Under the pieces are notes generated by a model. That model was not told the DNA's origin and made no database searches. It saw only the letters and a program-made list of their open reading frames with translations. This document shows, in pieces, positions 45,700 to 57,513 of a stretch of DNA of 60,000 nt (positions are counted from its first letter, which is position 1; each line of letters begins with the position of its first letter). This DNA is from Adiantum capillus-veneris (lineage: Eukaryota > Streptophyta > Polypodiopsida > Polypodiales > Pteridaceae), in contig CM043963.1 in the NCBI GenBank assembly GCA_014529385.2, forward strand, positions 101,429,912-101,489,911, written 5' to 3'. Made by a program: the position numbers and the translations under genes.

Positions 45700-45950
45700 T
45701 GAGATGGCTTATTAGTTAAAGTTGCCCAACGATTGGCTCATTCACAATGCTAACCATGTGAGTCTACTCAAGCCTTACAAAGGAGAGCCACAACAAGAAC
45801 CAATAATGGAGGACCTGCCAGAGATTGAAGATCAAGAAGAGGTGTTGCAGCCCGAATTGATTCTTTGACATGAAGCCAGGGTACTAAGAAAAGGTAACAT
45901 TATCCAATGATATGTTGTTAAGTTTAGAATTATTCTTTTAAAGATGCTAG
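45700..45950 (+). pseudogene. Element E chromodomain-like tail
   Basis: After NANHVSLLKPYKG, the frame reads LQPELIL, stop, HEARVLRKGN, IIQ, stop, YVVKF. This matches the P-E-x-I-L-x-x-R...Y-x-V-K-W start of chromodomains that chromoviruses carry at the integrase C-terminus to choose heterochromatin targets. Both stops correspond to Arg or Gln codons in the family pattern. Confidence 0.55.
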
Positions 45951-46383
45951 ATAGATGCAAGGGACCTAGATTAATGATAATATGAACCTTGTCAATGCTT
46001 ACAACACTACACTAGAGTAAGCAAATGAAAATGCATTTTAAATGAAGAATGTTTTTCTCTTATAAGACTCATTCTCTTTCTTTTACTGTGCACAAAATTT
46101 AAGAAGTTTGCATGCTTAGGATCATGTTTGTGGTGACAACATCTCCCAAACACCAATTAGAACTTGTCATGTACTCTACTTTGGAAGTATAATATGGACT
46201 AAAGAGCAGACATGCTTGTGGCAGCTAAGTCTCTTGAGCACCAAATGGATTAGGCATCCATTCTAGAATGATGTCGTAGGGTAAAAAGGGATCCTCTACT
46301 CGCTAAGAAACATGGAATAATGACTAGGATTTAACTTCTTTACCTCATAGTCAAGGACGACTATGATTTCAAGAGAGAGGTAA
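45951..46383 (+). other. Element E 3' untranslated region and polypurine tract
   Basis: Non-coding. The last 16 bases (46368-46383) are AAGAGAGAGG-rich and directly precede the TG of the probable 3' LTR, as a polypurine tract should. Confidence 0.5.
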
Positions 46384-46850
46384 TGTCATAAAATTTACTA
46401 TCTAGCTTTACCAAATTATTTTATCATATTAAATTGATCATTTGATATGGGAAGATAAAAGGGGAACAAAAGTTAGGATATAGATATGTCCTTCTAGAAC
46501 TATCTCAACAGGGGACCAACAGGAGAAATGGTTGCATCCCAATAGGGGTAAAAAAGGAGACGGTCTACCAAAGAGAAATGTGCAATAAGTGCTTCTAGAT
46601 TTACCTTACATCAGCTTGGTTGTTCACATTCACGCTCCAATCGTTTATGTGTATTATGTAGCGCACATAACAGGGTCTAGTTCTTGTGATGAGTGTACCT
46701 CCAACCCTTGGCTTGTTCACCTCTTTCCATTTCTCTCTTTCTGTATTCTCCTCTCTATTGTACAATGTATGTATTGCAATCATAATATATCGTCGTTTGC
46801 TATGAATTAAGTCAAATTATTTATGAAATCTGGATTAACAAACATGACAC
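46384..46850 (+). repeat. Element E probable 3' LTR
   Basis: It starts TGTCATAAAATTTAC right after the purine tract. It contains promoter/polyadenylation-like AT-rich sequence in its right part (CAATCATAATATATCG). No partner LTR lies in the window, so the right end is approximate; the kinase-like gene begins at or before 46985. Confidence 0.5.
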
Positions 46851-46984
46851 AAATTTGATAATTTTTCTTCTTCTCTGAGAACATTTACGTTATAAAATTA
46901 TATCATGCACATATGGCAGATATTAAATTGGAGAAACATCACCAAAAAATTTTCTTCAAAGTGATAATATGTCACTTTCATTGC

Positions 46985-49160
46985 ATGTCAGAGCTGGAGA
47001 TTCGTCGTTGCCTAAATCCCTCGGCCTCGGAACAGTATTACCAGTTCACAGAGGCTTTATTGAAGTCTACCTTTGAGCAACTTTAGCACGCATTTATGCC
47101 CCAGAATGCATTTAACATATCTTTAATGACATCACGTTCATTATCAAACATTGTCAAGCAGTCTATTGGACATATTGTGAAGATTTTTCAGGATCTAAAA
47201 AACCATGAAATAATTACTTTTCTAGGGGTAGATACTCGCATACAACTTGTGCAACAGTTGTATACTCAGTTCAAGAGTAAGGGAAATCTGGAAACAACAA
47301 CAAAGCCCACGAGAGTGGAAGTCATCTCTTTCAATGCTACTGTAGAGCGAGAGACTACGGTTAGAGTAGAGAATCCTTCTAGTGCCACTCTCGCACTCGA
47401 TCAGTCTCAGATCATCCCCGTGCTATATCTTTTGCCGGAAACTATAGTCTTCAACATAGAGGCTCCGCAGCTTGGAGAAGGGAGATGGGCAAACATGAAA
47501 GGTGTAGGAGTCACACACCCTGCCTTTAAAGAGCCAATATATGCGGCAAAAATCTTCAGAGTCCACTTGCATGGACCCACAGTGGATCAACAGGTCAAGG
47601 ATGACACCACAACTTTGGACATTGCTCATCATGGTGTCATTTATCCACTTGCCATGGTCCGCCATATAGAGTGTCCAATGCTCATTTCACGTTTTTGGAA
47701 TGGTGGCCATGTAGATCAGTGGATAAGAGAGTGCAATTTGCAATTATGTAACCACAGAAGGAATAGTAGAGTTGTTCCAAAATAACATTTTGCAGATAAT
47801 AAACGCTTTTCTTCAGGCCCTGAAGTATTTACATGTGCACATCTATCTACACAATGACCTTCACTCCCGCAACATGATGCTTCACTTTAGACACAAGGGG
47901 GTCTATGCAGGCATTGTGGATTGGGGGTCATGTACAAAGATCCCCCAAATGGCATGCTTTCTTCCTCTCCGCAACTTGCATATAGAAACTAGAAAGCAGA
48001 GCGAGAGAGATTTTACATGGGCTGCCTCATAATGCATATCTACTAATCACCCTCCCTGGATATCTACTCCATGTTCCATACTTATAAATGGCTCTTGAAG
48101 TGCGTGGAAGTTCCACAAGAGAAAAACAAAAGGGATTTTTTAGGCAATGTACTTACCCACCTTGAGAGTGGCAAGCGAAAAAATCCCTTAGCTTGACCTA
48201 ACACTTTTGATCTTTCCCTGTGTCTAAACGGTGCCCATAGAGTGGGCTATGACATTGTAACAATTTCTGGTCTACAACCAAGTGATGAATTGTTTATGAT
48301 CCTCTTTAGTTGCTCTTCTAAAATATATAATTGATGAAATTATCTTGTCTCTTTCTAAAACAAAATATTGATAAATATTATCTCTTTATTGCTGCAAGAT
48401 TAAGATGTCCTATCTATTTCTTTGAAGCTTTGAAAGTGATAACATGTTAACTTTACGACAAATCTCTCTCATGATGACATGTTTGCTTGATTGATAGATA
48501 TGGAAGAAGAACTCAACCATGCCAAAGCACAAGCCATCTACAAAGAGAAGAGAGATTGTTATTGTCCGGAGAAAGATCTCGAAGCTGTTGCGTGGATCGA
48601 AGAGGATGAGTCCGGTTGCAAGTCGAACCTCTCAACCTTAAGGAGTGCACGAAACTATGTCCAAGCCACTTTGTGCATCAAAATTTATTTCAAAGCAGTG
48701 GTAATGCCAAAGAATCAGTGCCTGTAAAGCTATCAAATTTGTAGCACAAAGGACACACACAAGTGTTGCTACAAAGATTCTTAGGTCAAGAGAGAGTTAT
48801 GCCAAACAACAATCAAATGGATCTCTACTTTATACAGCAATGTTATGTTCACGACATCCTTGGGAGATGTGTGGATTGGTTAGACTGTGCCCCAAGAACT
48901 CTGGCATTGGGCATGGTCGAATTGCACAGAAAGTGGCTGTAAGTCATGCCAATAATCCAATGCCTCCCTAAACTCGTTGCATTGGCAAGCCAAAGGCAAG
49001 ATCTTGCAAGTTGAGGAGAGACACCTGATATTTTGCACGACAAAGTCCTTGAGCTTGAGATAGAGATATCAGAGGCCCAAGCCAAGCTGCAACAGTATGC
49101 AAAACTCTATAGTCCATTTCCAGATTTGCTTGTTCTTCACAGCAAGGGCCTCTAGGTCCA
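46985..49160 (+). pseudogene. Protein-kinase-like gene copy 2
   Basis: From the ATG at 46985 the frame has one TAG (47084-47086). It then runs through an N-lobe with GRWANMKGVGV and the Lys-bearing YAAKIF to the hinge near 47700. A deletion of about 22 bp relative to copy 1 then shifts the frame. The C-lobe (47772 on) has LHNDLHSRN, with the HxD Asp and the Asn, and GIVDWG for DFG. A further segment DIYSMFHTYKWLLK follows, then an intron-like gap and a charged exon from about 48500 (MEEELNHAKAQ). At 49160 element F cuts the gene. Kinase identity is inferred from these motifs only; substrate and family are unknown. Confidence 0.68.
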
Positions 49161-50084
49161 TGTTTAAGGGCATAACTACTCCCCTGTTCATGCTCGCAAG
49201 CACAACACAGACAACATACTTATCATCCGATGACACGACTAACCCGTAGGTACACGTAGGAAATCTCATTAGCTTGTCAGGCTGAGACCAATCTACACAT
49301 ACGCACTTTCATGATGCATCAATCACTAACCCTCGTAGAATGCAACCCAATCTATCCCTAAATGCTCACAACACCGTTTATACTTCCAATGAACTCGGAA
49401 TCGCATCAAACTTACTAGGCACCATCCTCTCCATAGGATATACTTACCTATAAGTCTAATCTCACCAGATTTGAACCCGAGTTATCTCCATTACAGTCGT
49501 GATAGACTCACAGGTCATAATCCAAAAGTGGGTGAAACCTAAGTCTATGAATATCTATGTGTAGCTAATCTCTTTCTCTTTCCATAGAGCACTTGATTGT
49601 TGAAAACAGACACTGTTTGTGTTACTTACAAGCAAAACAAGCTCGATGAAGGATCGATCACGAGCAGCTCAAAAATATGAATGCATGGCGTGGGCATGTA
49701 GCTCTCAGAGAGACTACCGCGATGATGTGTTCACGTCGTGACTCCGGTGAGGGAGAAATGCGTAGCGAGGAGGATAAGACACACTCACTCTCTCTCTCTC
49801 TCTCAGACTCCTACGACACAGGATTAATAATCAAAAAATATTATCCTCCAAATGGTTCTAAGGTGACCTTTATACTTGAGTCACCTTAGCTCAAAAATGT
49901 ACATGGGTTCTCTTCCTCATAATTACAAAGTGGGAACAAATATGGGTCCTGACTGACTGATTAATCTTTACATAACCCAGACAAGTGGATCAAAATGATA
50001 AGACGTCTTTGACATAAAAATGGAAATTTGATATGCTTTACAAGATGGGCTCATTACAACAGTTGGACAAATGGGGCTCCAACA
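49161..50084 (-). repeat. Element F 3' LTR
   Basis: 924 bp, starting TGTTGGAGCC (minus strand) after a purine tract and ending TTAAACA at the kinase break. Contains a short TC microsatellite at about 49786-49806 and the sequence AGTCGTGATAGACT at 49495-49508. The latter is a shortened version of the palindromes found upstream of the third ORF. Confidence 0.8.
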
Positions 50085-50100
50085 CTCCCCCCCTCCTAAT
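50085..50100 (-). other. Element F polypurine tract
   Basis: On the minus strand ATTAGGAGGGGGGGAG directly precedes the TG of the LTR. It is the expected plus-strand primer. Confidence 0.8.
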
Positions 50101-50132
50101 TCATGTCTACCACGACATGATCGTTTTTGTCT

Positions 50133-53100
50133 TCAGTGTCGTTGTTGTCCTTCTTGGTTGATTTGATGTAGAAACGCATCATATCGCTTAAACTCTCTTG
50201 CCATTAATGGGCCAAAACTTTTGGACTTGTACATGAAGAAGCCTGTGTGAAATGCTTCTTCGAAGTTTTGGGGATGGTAGCTTGGCAGAAACATTAGCCG
50301 TCTGAAATAGGCATACAGTACTGGCTCTGTAGGTGGCCCACTTAGATCGTATGACAGCTCTGAGATGCTTCTTTCGGTATTCATATACTCTGAAGTCCAG
50401 CTTTCTGAGAAGACTGTGAGACAGGACAAAAAGGTTCGAGCTATTTTACATAGCATCTTGCAGGATAGGTCGGGAGAGCCTCCGAATTCTGCGATGGCGC
50501 CCTGAAGGGTTTTCGCCATGTAAGAACCGGATATCCTCTCTCCCTCTGCAGGCCCTGGCAATACTGGATAATTTAGCCATGTCGAATTTCTGCTTTGTAG
50601 TGCTTTATGTTGGCTGTAGGTGTATGTTCGGGGAGTTGGGCAAAAAGTTCTGTCATTCCTCAGCTCAGGCGGTGCGTTGACTAAGTGGATCAGGTTATTA
50701 GGGTGATCCAAAAGCCATTGACGCCTCCACTCTGGCTGGCTGTCTACTATCCTGTTTTGCTGTTCCCGATCTTGTAATTCTCCTTCAAACACTGGCACTT
50801 GTTCTTCTTTTGCGAGCTGCCGTTGACGTGTCAGAGTTTCGTATTTCAGCAAAGCATAGGGTAACATAGGGGCATTCCATTCCTCCCGTAGCTCTGCTGC
50901 TGTTTTGTCTGATCTGGAGAGCCCTTGTAGCATCTCCTTTTCTAGTTGCATTGCCTTGTACCATATCATCTCTGATTGTTTTTCCATTTTCTCGGCCAGC
51001 CTCTGCTCTTCCAATCTCGTGACTGAATCTTCGTCTATTTCTTGGTCTTTGGAGCCAGTTTGATCAGTCTGTGTATCTGGGGCCTCCTGATCATCTGATT
51101 CTTCCTCGTAGTCATCTTGACCCCCATATACTTCGGCGAGTCCAGCGAAATCTGTGGCTGCTTGCTCCAGGTGCACTCGTACCTGTCCTTGGTGTTGCCT
51201 TGCAGTTTGTAGACTTGCGATTTGCGCAGCCATTGTTCTACTATTGATTTGGAGAGCTTGAAATTCCATTTCTTTTTGAGCTGTAGACTCCTCTAGCTCT
51301 TTTACCCTGATGTGCAAATTGTCATTTTCTTCCCTGAGTGATTTGGAAACAATGCTTTCTATTTCACTGTCAGGAGCTGGTCCTTGTTGCTGTTCACTTT
51401 GTAAGTCCGAAATTTGCCTTTGTAGTTGATCCTCTACTCTAAGCGCACTTTTGGCTATCATTAAGCGCTATTTTCTTTCCAACTCCAACTCCCTCTTCAG
51501 TGCAGCCACTTCTTCTTGTGGGTGGACTACCGGTGTTGTTGGTAGCGACGGTTTTTGTTTCTTAGCTTGTTCTATTTCCCTTGCTTGTATATCTGTTCCT
51601 GCTCTCAAATCTTTGACTTCAATTTGTAAGTCATCGATGACGACTTGCAAACTTTTGACTGTCTCCAGCGCATCTTGCTTTTCTTTTTCCAACTTATGGA
51701 TGTGTTCATCTCTGTCACTGACATCTTCAAGGAATACATTGATTGTATCTTCACAAATGGCATTGAAATCTTCAGACTCCTGTAAATTGCCTTTGAGGAG
51801 ATTTACCGTGCTTTTGAGCCCCAAGATATCACCATCTCGGATGCTGATCAGTTTTAGAGTGTCATCTCTTTACTCCTGCAGTCTCATAACTTCTTGATGG
51901 GTTTTTTCTAACTTCATTTTGTTTGACCTGTTTTGATCAGCTAACCATTGACTGTGCAGTCTTGTTCGGTTTAGTAGTGTCTCCATTGACTGCAAATCCT
52001 TATCTATAGTAGCTTCCAGCTCAATTTCTTGAGAGGAGGAAGCTTTATCTTTTTTCTGATCCACCTCCTCTTGCTTGCCTTTATCAATTTGTGATATGGT
52101 TCCAGTGTTTGGGTGACCATCTGTTCTTTCTTCTTCTTCTTCTTCACTGGGTGGTGTATGAACTCTCTCATCACGATGTGAGCTTTCTGAATGCGAAGGA
52201 GAGTCAGCAGGTGGGGTTGATTGCCTCTCACTTGTCTCTGGACTTGGAGATGGCGGTGGTGTTTCATGATCTCGTGAAGTTGGCTTCAACTGATCTCTCA
52301 AAGTTTGGAGATCCTCCTCTTCTAGTAGCAATTCTGGCTCGTCCCTAACATTTCTTTCTTGGATGTACCTCTCGAACCAGTCCAACTCAAAAGCTGGGTT
52401 GTTTTTATTCTTCGCTCTTAGTGTGTAAGTGCTACTAGAAGGTTTCCAAGTGGCGCCTACATCGCCTCGTAGGGATCTCTCGAGAACAAATCCTTCTAGC
52501 ATTCTTTCCATTTTTGCTACCTTTTGCAACCTGGTGTTGTTTTCCATTTCCGCTTTCCGCTTCTTTAGTCGGACATCTTCCTCTTCAGTTCTTCTTTCTT
52601 CTTCCATCTTTTCTTGTGTACTTCTTGTTACTCTTTCCAGCCTACGTCCTCCAATGGTGTTAATAGAGGCCGATACTTTCCTTTGTGATCTGTCTTCAAT
52701 ATTCTCTCTTAATACCAGCCAGTCGTTCTGATGAGGAGCAGGTGGCAACTGATATGCCGCGCCTATGGCCTGGTATATTACTCTTGTTAGGACTTCTCCT
52801 CCTGCAATGTAATTTGGTATGTCCTGCCGTAGCTTTGTCACTTCTTCAAACAAATATGATGCATGATCTATATAGAACTCATGTGTCATTCCCATAGCCC
52901 ATGTCAGTGTGGTTGAGATGCTCCCGTGTGGTGTAGTGTATCTTGGCGGTCTTTTGCTGTAGCTCAACAAACACTGACCGTAGATCTGTGTCAGTTCTCT
53001 TACTTCCAGGTTTGCTATGAGTTCAAAAGAAGGTAGTTTGGACTTTTGCAAGTAGACTGTGAGGTTTTTCCTTCTTTCTCTCATGTTGGCTCCTTGATCA

Positions 53101-53411
53101 GAAAATTTCAATGACTCCTTGATGATCTCTTTGGTGATCTGGATCTCCATCACTTCATTATCCATGCTTGCCACTCTGCAAGTTCCATCTTCTTGGATAG
53201 TCTCAATTAGGTGTTGTACCCTCTTGAAATCTATCCCTACTGGTGGTAGTGATACAAAGTTCCACAAGCCAACTTTTTTGAGCCATGACCTTTGCGGTGA
53301 TCTTTTCAAGTAATTTTCTGCCTCCTTGGGGATCATCAATGTATCCACTAAATTTCTTTTGTCACCCACATATGAACCTTGATAGATCTGAAAGGATGCT
53401 GCCTGTTGCAC
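50133..53411 (-). pseudogene. Element F third ORF: ~1,093-codon coiled-coil protein
   Basis: One frame runs from 53411 to 50133 with only two stops, TAA at 51870-51872 and TAG at 51468-51470. Residues 1-180 are a mostly helical globular part, with DGTCRVASMDNEVMEIQITKE near residue 75. Its layout resembles the start of the element A third ORF. Residues 260-320 are highly charged (Glu/Arg/Lys), 380-460 are Pro/Ser-rich and 470-760 are long heptad-type coiled coil. A globular C-terminus of about 300 residues contains NYPVLPGPAEGERISGSY and FHTGFFMYKSK. The frame stays open upstream to a TAG near 53427, with a possible splice acceptor (GTGAATACAG) near 53532. No membrane segment is seen. Function unknown; an env-position or capsid-accessory role is conjecture. 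Confidence 0.65.
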
Positions 53412-56062
53412 GTCTCCAGATATCTAGGTGGCTGCTGGCTCTATTGAATTGGGTCGAAGTGCATAGGGTATTGCACCTTCCGTTGCCAGGTTCTTGCCTT
53501 TTCTTTTCCCGGAGAAGCATCCATGGATCCTGTATTCACAATTAAGAGTTAATGTACAAACATAGTACTTCTCTTCTAAATTGATTACCACTTAATCATG
53601 CATCTAGATGAGCCTTTTTAATCCCAAGATGAGTTAAGGTAAAATGTTAGCAGATAGACAAGCTCTTCCATTGTGCGACTCTGACGGCTTCAAATTAATG
53701 TTGTTGGTGAAGGAGAACAAGTCCAAATGCCTTGAAATTTTGTGTGGTGTATATTCACAGGGTATGTAAGGTCACTCTATAATCCCAAATTGAAAATCAA
53801 TTCATTTGCAACTTTTGCCCAGTCTATCGTGATAGACTGGCCATCTTTTGACAAGGGTCCTATTTTGCAGTTGTGCCTCCACCAATTGGTTTCTCCTACC
53901 TTGCACATGATCTGATCCCAATTCCACCTCAAATGAATGTCAAGTGACCCCTTTTTGGATCAACTCCCATTTTTCCCGATTCCTTCCAAGAGATGTTGGT
54001 CTATCTCCTTCATTTTGTGTTGTTTTGGGCTTAAACTTAGTGGGTAGTCTTCTTGCATCATGCTGAAGCCAACTGTTAATTCAAATTTTTGGTTAGATGG
54101 CCTAGTATCACTCTGCTTAGTCTATCACGATAGACTGTAACTTAGTGTCATTTTGTCATCTTTTGGATCTGTGTTCCTCTATCTGCCTTCTCCTAGTTGA
54201 TGTAAGGTTGCCTGACCTCTCACATGTGAATTTTAACTGTCTGCCCTTGAGATGTCCTGTTTTGACTCTGAGTTGTCGTCATGTCTTTCTCGGCTTGCCA
54301 TATGAGTCCATCTTGTCACCAAATTTGGTGTACTGACTTCATGTGCTTCCCCAAGTCTATCTTGTGAAAATTTTGAAAAGTCTTTCCCCCAAATATTGTA
54401 GTAGCAAGTCTATCACGATAGACTAGTTTATTTGGCCAAAAGAGATCCCTTTTGCACTTTGATTTGATAATGGTGGTCAATATTCCTTGTTAGCACCCCT
54501 CATGAAGCCAAAATCAAAATTTTACTTGTCTAATTGTAATAGCAAGTCTATTGCGATAGACTGAGTACTTAGTCATTTTTACAAGTTTTTTTGATGTTAG
54601 TTGACCACAATGGTGTTAATAGGCTCTCCTAGACACACACATCAAGTTTTAATCAATTTAGAAGAGTGTACTCCCTGTTTGCAGCACTTAGCTGGTCCTG
54701 GAGTCGAAGTAGACTACTTAGGTGATGGTCGCCGTTCCTTTTGGTCATTGTATGACTCCAGCTGTCTTTTATTTCCTTTTGACCTTCCATCAAAGCAGTC
54801 AATTATTGTTTTGGTGTTTACATCACCAAGAACGACCATTTGGACATCTTTTTGGCCTGTTGCTGGAATTTGCCCTAGTGGAAGAGTTTTTTCTTGAGTG
54901 GACACATTCCATCTCGTAGTTGACCTCTTTTGGATGTACCTTGTTAAATTTGGTGTCATTTTGTCACTTGGTCAGCCCGTTAGAGTATCGTGACGCTTTG
55001 TGCAGTTTTCATCAGATAGGGACTTTAGGCTCCGTTTTGACGAACTTTTTCATGGTCTAACCCTTCAGTCGGTTTGTCGAGGTTATTGTCTTGCTGTCTA
55101 TGAGTTTTGGCTCATTTTCGATCACCTTGGTTCAGTTGCCCTTTTGCAGGTCCTGTGAAATTAGGGTTTTTTGGGCGGCTTCCTTCGCGCTTTCCGAGGT
55201 CATAGGCTTGATCCCTAAGCTATAGGCATTGTGCCTTTCAATTTTGGTTCCATTTGGTGGCCTCTAGGTCTCCCTAACAACCGGTCTACTGTGTGTGTGC
55301 ACAGGTTGTGATTGTGATGCTCGCCAGGTTTTGCGACTAACTGAAGTAAACAACACTTAGAGTCAGTGTTGACGAGCGTACCTCTCATATCTGATGTCGA
55401 TCTGGTGACCATGCGCGATGGATGAGCTTCTGGAAGTCTCAACTGCTGTAGGGAGCTCTCTCTCTCTCACAATGGAAAATGACTAAAATGAGAGATTTCT
55501 AGCCTAGCCTCTCTATATGTAATCGAGACTCCGACACAAAATTTTCCCATCTTTTACCCGTGGCCATAACTTTTTGCGAGATGCGGTTTAGGCTTGCAAA
55601 TTTCCTTATTTGGACCTCGGTTGCTCTAGTTCTACAATTTTTGTAGATTTCTCCTGTTGGAGGTCCCTTCATGACGGTGGTCATTTTGCCCTGTCACCTT
55701 TGCAATCCCTATTTTTTATGTGTCTTCTTTTCCTTGCTCCGATCAGGCGTCTCTTCTTTTGTGTTTCCATCTGGATTATGGATTTTTTTCTATAATTTTT
55801 GCTGGAAAATGGCTAAAATAAAGCAAATAAATCCCAAAATAACCCGAAAATAGAAATTCTAACCTATAAAAATACCAATGAAAATAAAAACACTTTGTAG
55901 CTCACTTTTCTCTCGTCTATGTACATTCTCGCTCATAATCGTCAACCTTGGCCTATTTTTTGCTATTTTTTGACATTTTTTTGGCCAGATTTGACTCTCT
56001 TTATAGTCTATACACATCCCTAGGGGCTCATGTATGATGATTTGGTCCCCAATTTTGATTAA
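53412..56062 (-). other. Element F non-coding spacer with palindrome array
   Basis: No convincing gene. On either strand the sequence looks like loosely related blocks of about 140-300 bp, each headed by an 18-bp near-palindrome. It sits between the pol end and the third ORF, where a promoter or splice signals for the third ORF could lie. Confidence 0.55.
53821..54562. repeat. Four copies of an 18-bp palindrome, AGTCTATC-NN-GATAGACT
   Basis: AGTCTATCGTGATAGACT (53821-53838), AGTCTATCACGATAGACT (54119-54136 and 54407-54424) and AGTCTATTGCGATAGACT (54545-54562). The 8-bp arms are complementary, with one mismatch in the last copy. They are the best conserved part of a diverged array. A half copy lies near 54354 and a shortened copy in the LTR. 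Confidence 0.9.
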
Positions 56063-57030
56063 TTACGAGGGAATATTCTTTTTCCCAAAATCACACAATA
56101 AAACGCAAAAATGGTTGAAAAATTGCTCACAAACATTGCCCTCTAATATATGACATGAGTCCACATTTGGAATGCCTCCCCCCCTCCTAGTTGGAGTCCT
56201 CCCGGACGACAGGGTATCGTCAAGGGTATGTGCTGTGCATGGGTGTGAACTTGTGCTAATGCAGGCCTTGTAATATAGCCCTATATGCATGTGCAGTAAA
56301 TGCATGTAGAAAGAATTTATGCGGTGTAAGAGGAAGGTATAAGCGATTCGCTTATTGGCATTTGTCGTTGAGGTTTCTGTGGTAGCTTGAGTTGGCTGGC
56401 AGATTTTCTTTGCAAGGAGAAGTTGTAAATCTGCCGCTCTTTGTTTGATTGTTTTCCACTGGTTTTGAATTGGCATATGTGGATCCTTTGAAGTCGATAT
56501 TGTCGTATATTTTGTTGCATTTTTTGGTGGAACATTCTTTCTTTCCCCTTTGATGACTTGGGTCTTATAGATCCTTGTAGTTTTTTTTGTTGATTCTGCT
56601 TGTTTCATCGTGCTGTTTGCATGATGTGGCTTGACATTGACAGTTGTAGATAACTGCTCGATGGTCATCTTTGGCCTTTCTACTTGTGTTGTTGCCCGTT
56701 CTGAATTGGTAATTTTGACCGCCATACCAATATAGTCCGTTGCGTTTTCGACCGATTGACTATGGTTCTTTGAAGTTTTGCTGGATTTTGGTGTTTTGTT
56801 TGTTCTTCTGCCCCCTTTTTTATAGAAATTAGGCTGTCTTGCCTTATCCAAACTTTGTATTTCCTCTTTTGATGTAATTGTGCCTCGGTCAGATCTGTAC
56901 GCCGTACCCAAACTTTCCTGGTTCCCTGCATGGTTGTTGATTTTCGATAAGACGTTGCTGGACTTGTAAACTCTGTTTGTTGTTGATCATATCCTTGCGG
57001 TTGTATTGACTCCTGTTTCCTCCTTGACAT
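56063..57030 (-). pseudogene. Element F pol C-terminal basic tail
   Basis: The pol frame continues after the retropepsin-like domain, past a TGA at 57073-57075, to 56680. A second frame (56911-56063) is open for 282 codons. Both are rich in Lys, Thr, Gln and Asn and lack known domains. Only one can be real, and the biased composition may keep the other open. A disordered, possibly nucleic-acid-binding tail of the polyprotein is a reasonable guess. Confidence 0.35.
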
Positions 57031-57072
57031 GTATTGGTTATATGATAAGAAGGGTTCTGAAAAGTTTTCATT

Positions 57073-57471
57073 TCAGAACAGTGCTTCATTAGTATCTAAA
57101 TCAATGAATACCCTGTTAGCTTTCATCCACGACACTGCTAAGATACACGGCGTTGCTGATCTACTTGGTGGTAGTACATGGAATTTTGTAGTGTACGGGT
57201 GTGCCTGCACTGTGATTAGTAATATAATAGACCACAACGTGGTCACCTCATCACCCGATGCTACTTTCAACCGGTGTGTCTCTGGGATCGTCCTCATTGG
57301 TCCAAGTTTATGAAAGAGCTCAAAGCTGATGACGCTCATTTTTGCTCTAGTGTCAAGCAATGCATAGATTTCAACTTGTTTTGTGCCTGCATAAGCTTTT
57401 ATGTAAGGACTACACCACGTATCTTCCAAGTCGTCAATGATGCTATCGTCCTGAGCCCTAAAGTCTGTCAT
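57073..57471 (-). pseudogene. Element F retropepsin-like domain located after the integrase
   Basis: The sequence ALLDTRAKMSVISFELFHKLG aligns with the retropepsin active site (LLDTGAxxSVIS), the Gly being changed to Arg by one G-to-A substitution. About 60 residues later, ILAVSWMKANRVFIDL matches the ILGxDWLKxNxxxID flap/C-terminal block. The domain is in the same frame as the integrase C-terminus, separated by one TGA (57514-57516). In Ty3/gypsy elements protease normally precedes RT, so this position is unusual. Whether a second protease exists upstream of RT cannot be seen. Confidence 0.65.
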
Positions 57472-57513
57472 GGTCTTTTCTAATTCGTCATTTTGTATAT
57501 CCGTTTCTATTGT

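Larger units (their letters stand above)
41762..46850 (+). mobile_element. Element E: Ty3/gypsy chromodomain-type relic
   Basis: Gag-like tail, protease, reverse transcriptase, RNase H, integrase and a chromodomain-like end follow in the chromovirus order. A polypurine tract and a probable 3' LTR start follow at 46384. Stops and frameshifts occur throughout. The 5' LTR was not found; the left boundary is therefore set at the first gag-like sequence. Confidence 0.75.

Noticed and set aside
40707-46850. Pairing the 36803-37397 LTR-like stretch with the 46384 LTR of element E
   Set aside because: The two sequences start alike (TGTCA) but then do not match.
51451-52897. Forward frames opposite the element F third ORF
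   Set aside because: They are antisense shadows of a long charged coiled-coil ORF.
53821-54562. CRISPR or tRNA-like hairpins
   Set aside because: Palindromes are unevenly spaced with diverged intervals, and no tRNA cloverleaf is present.
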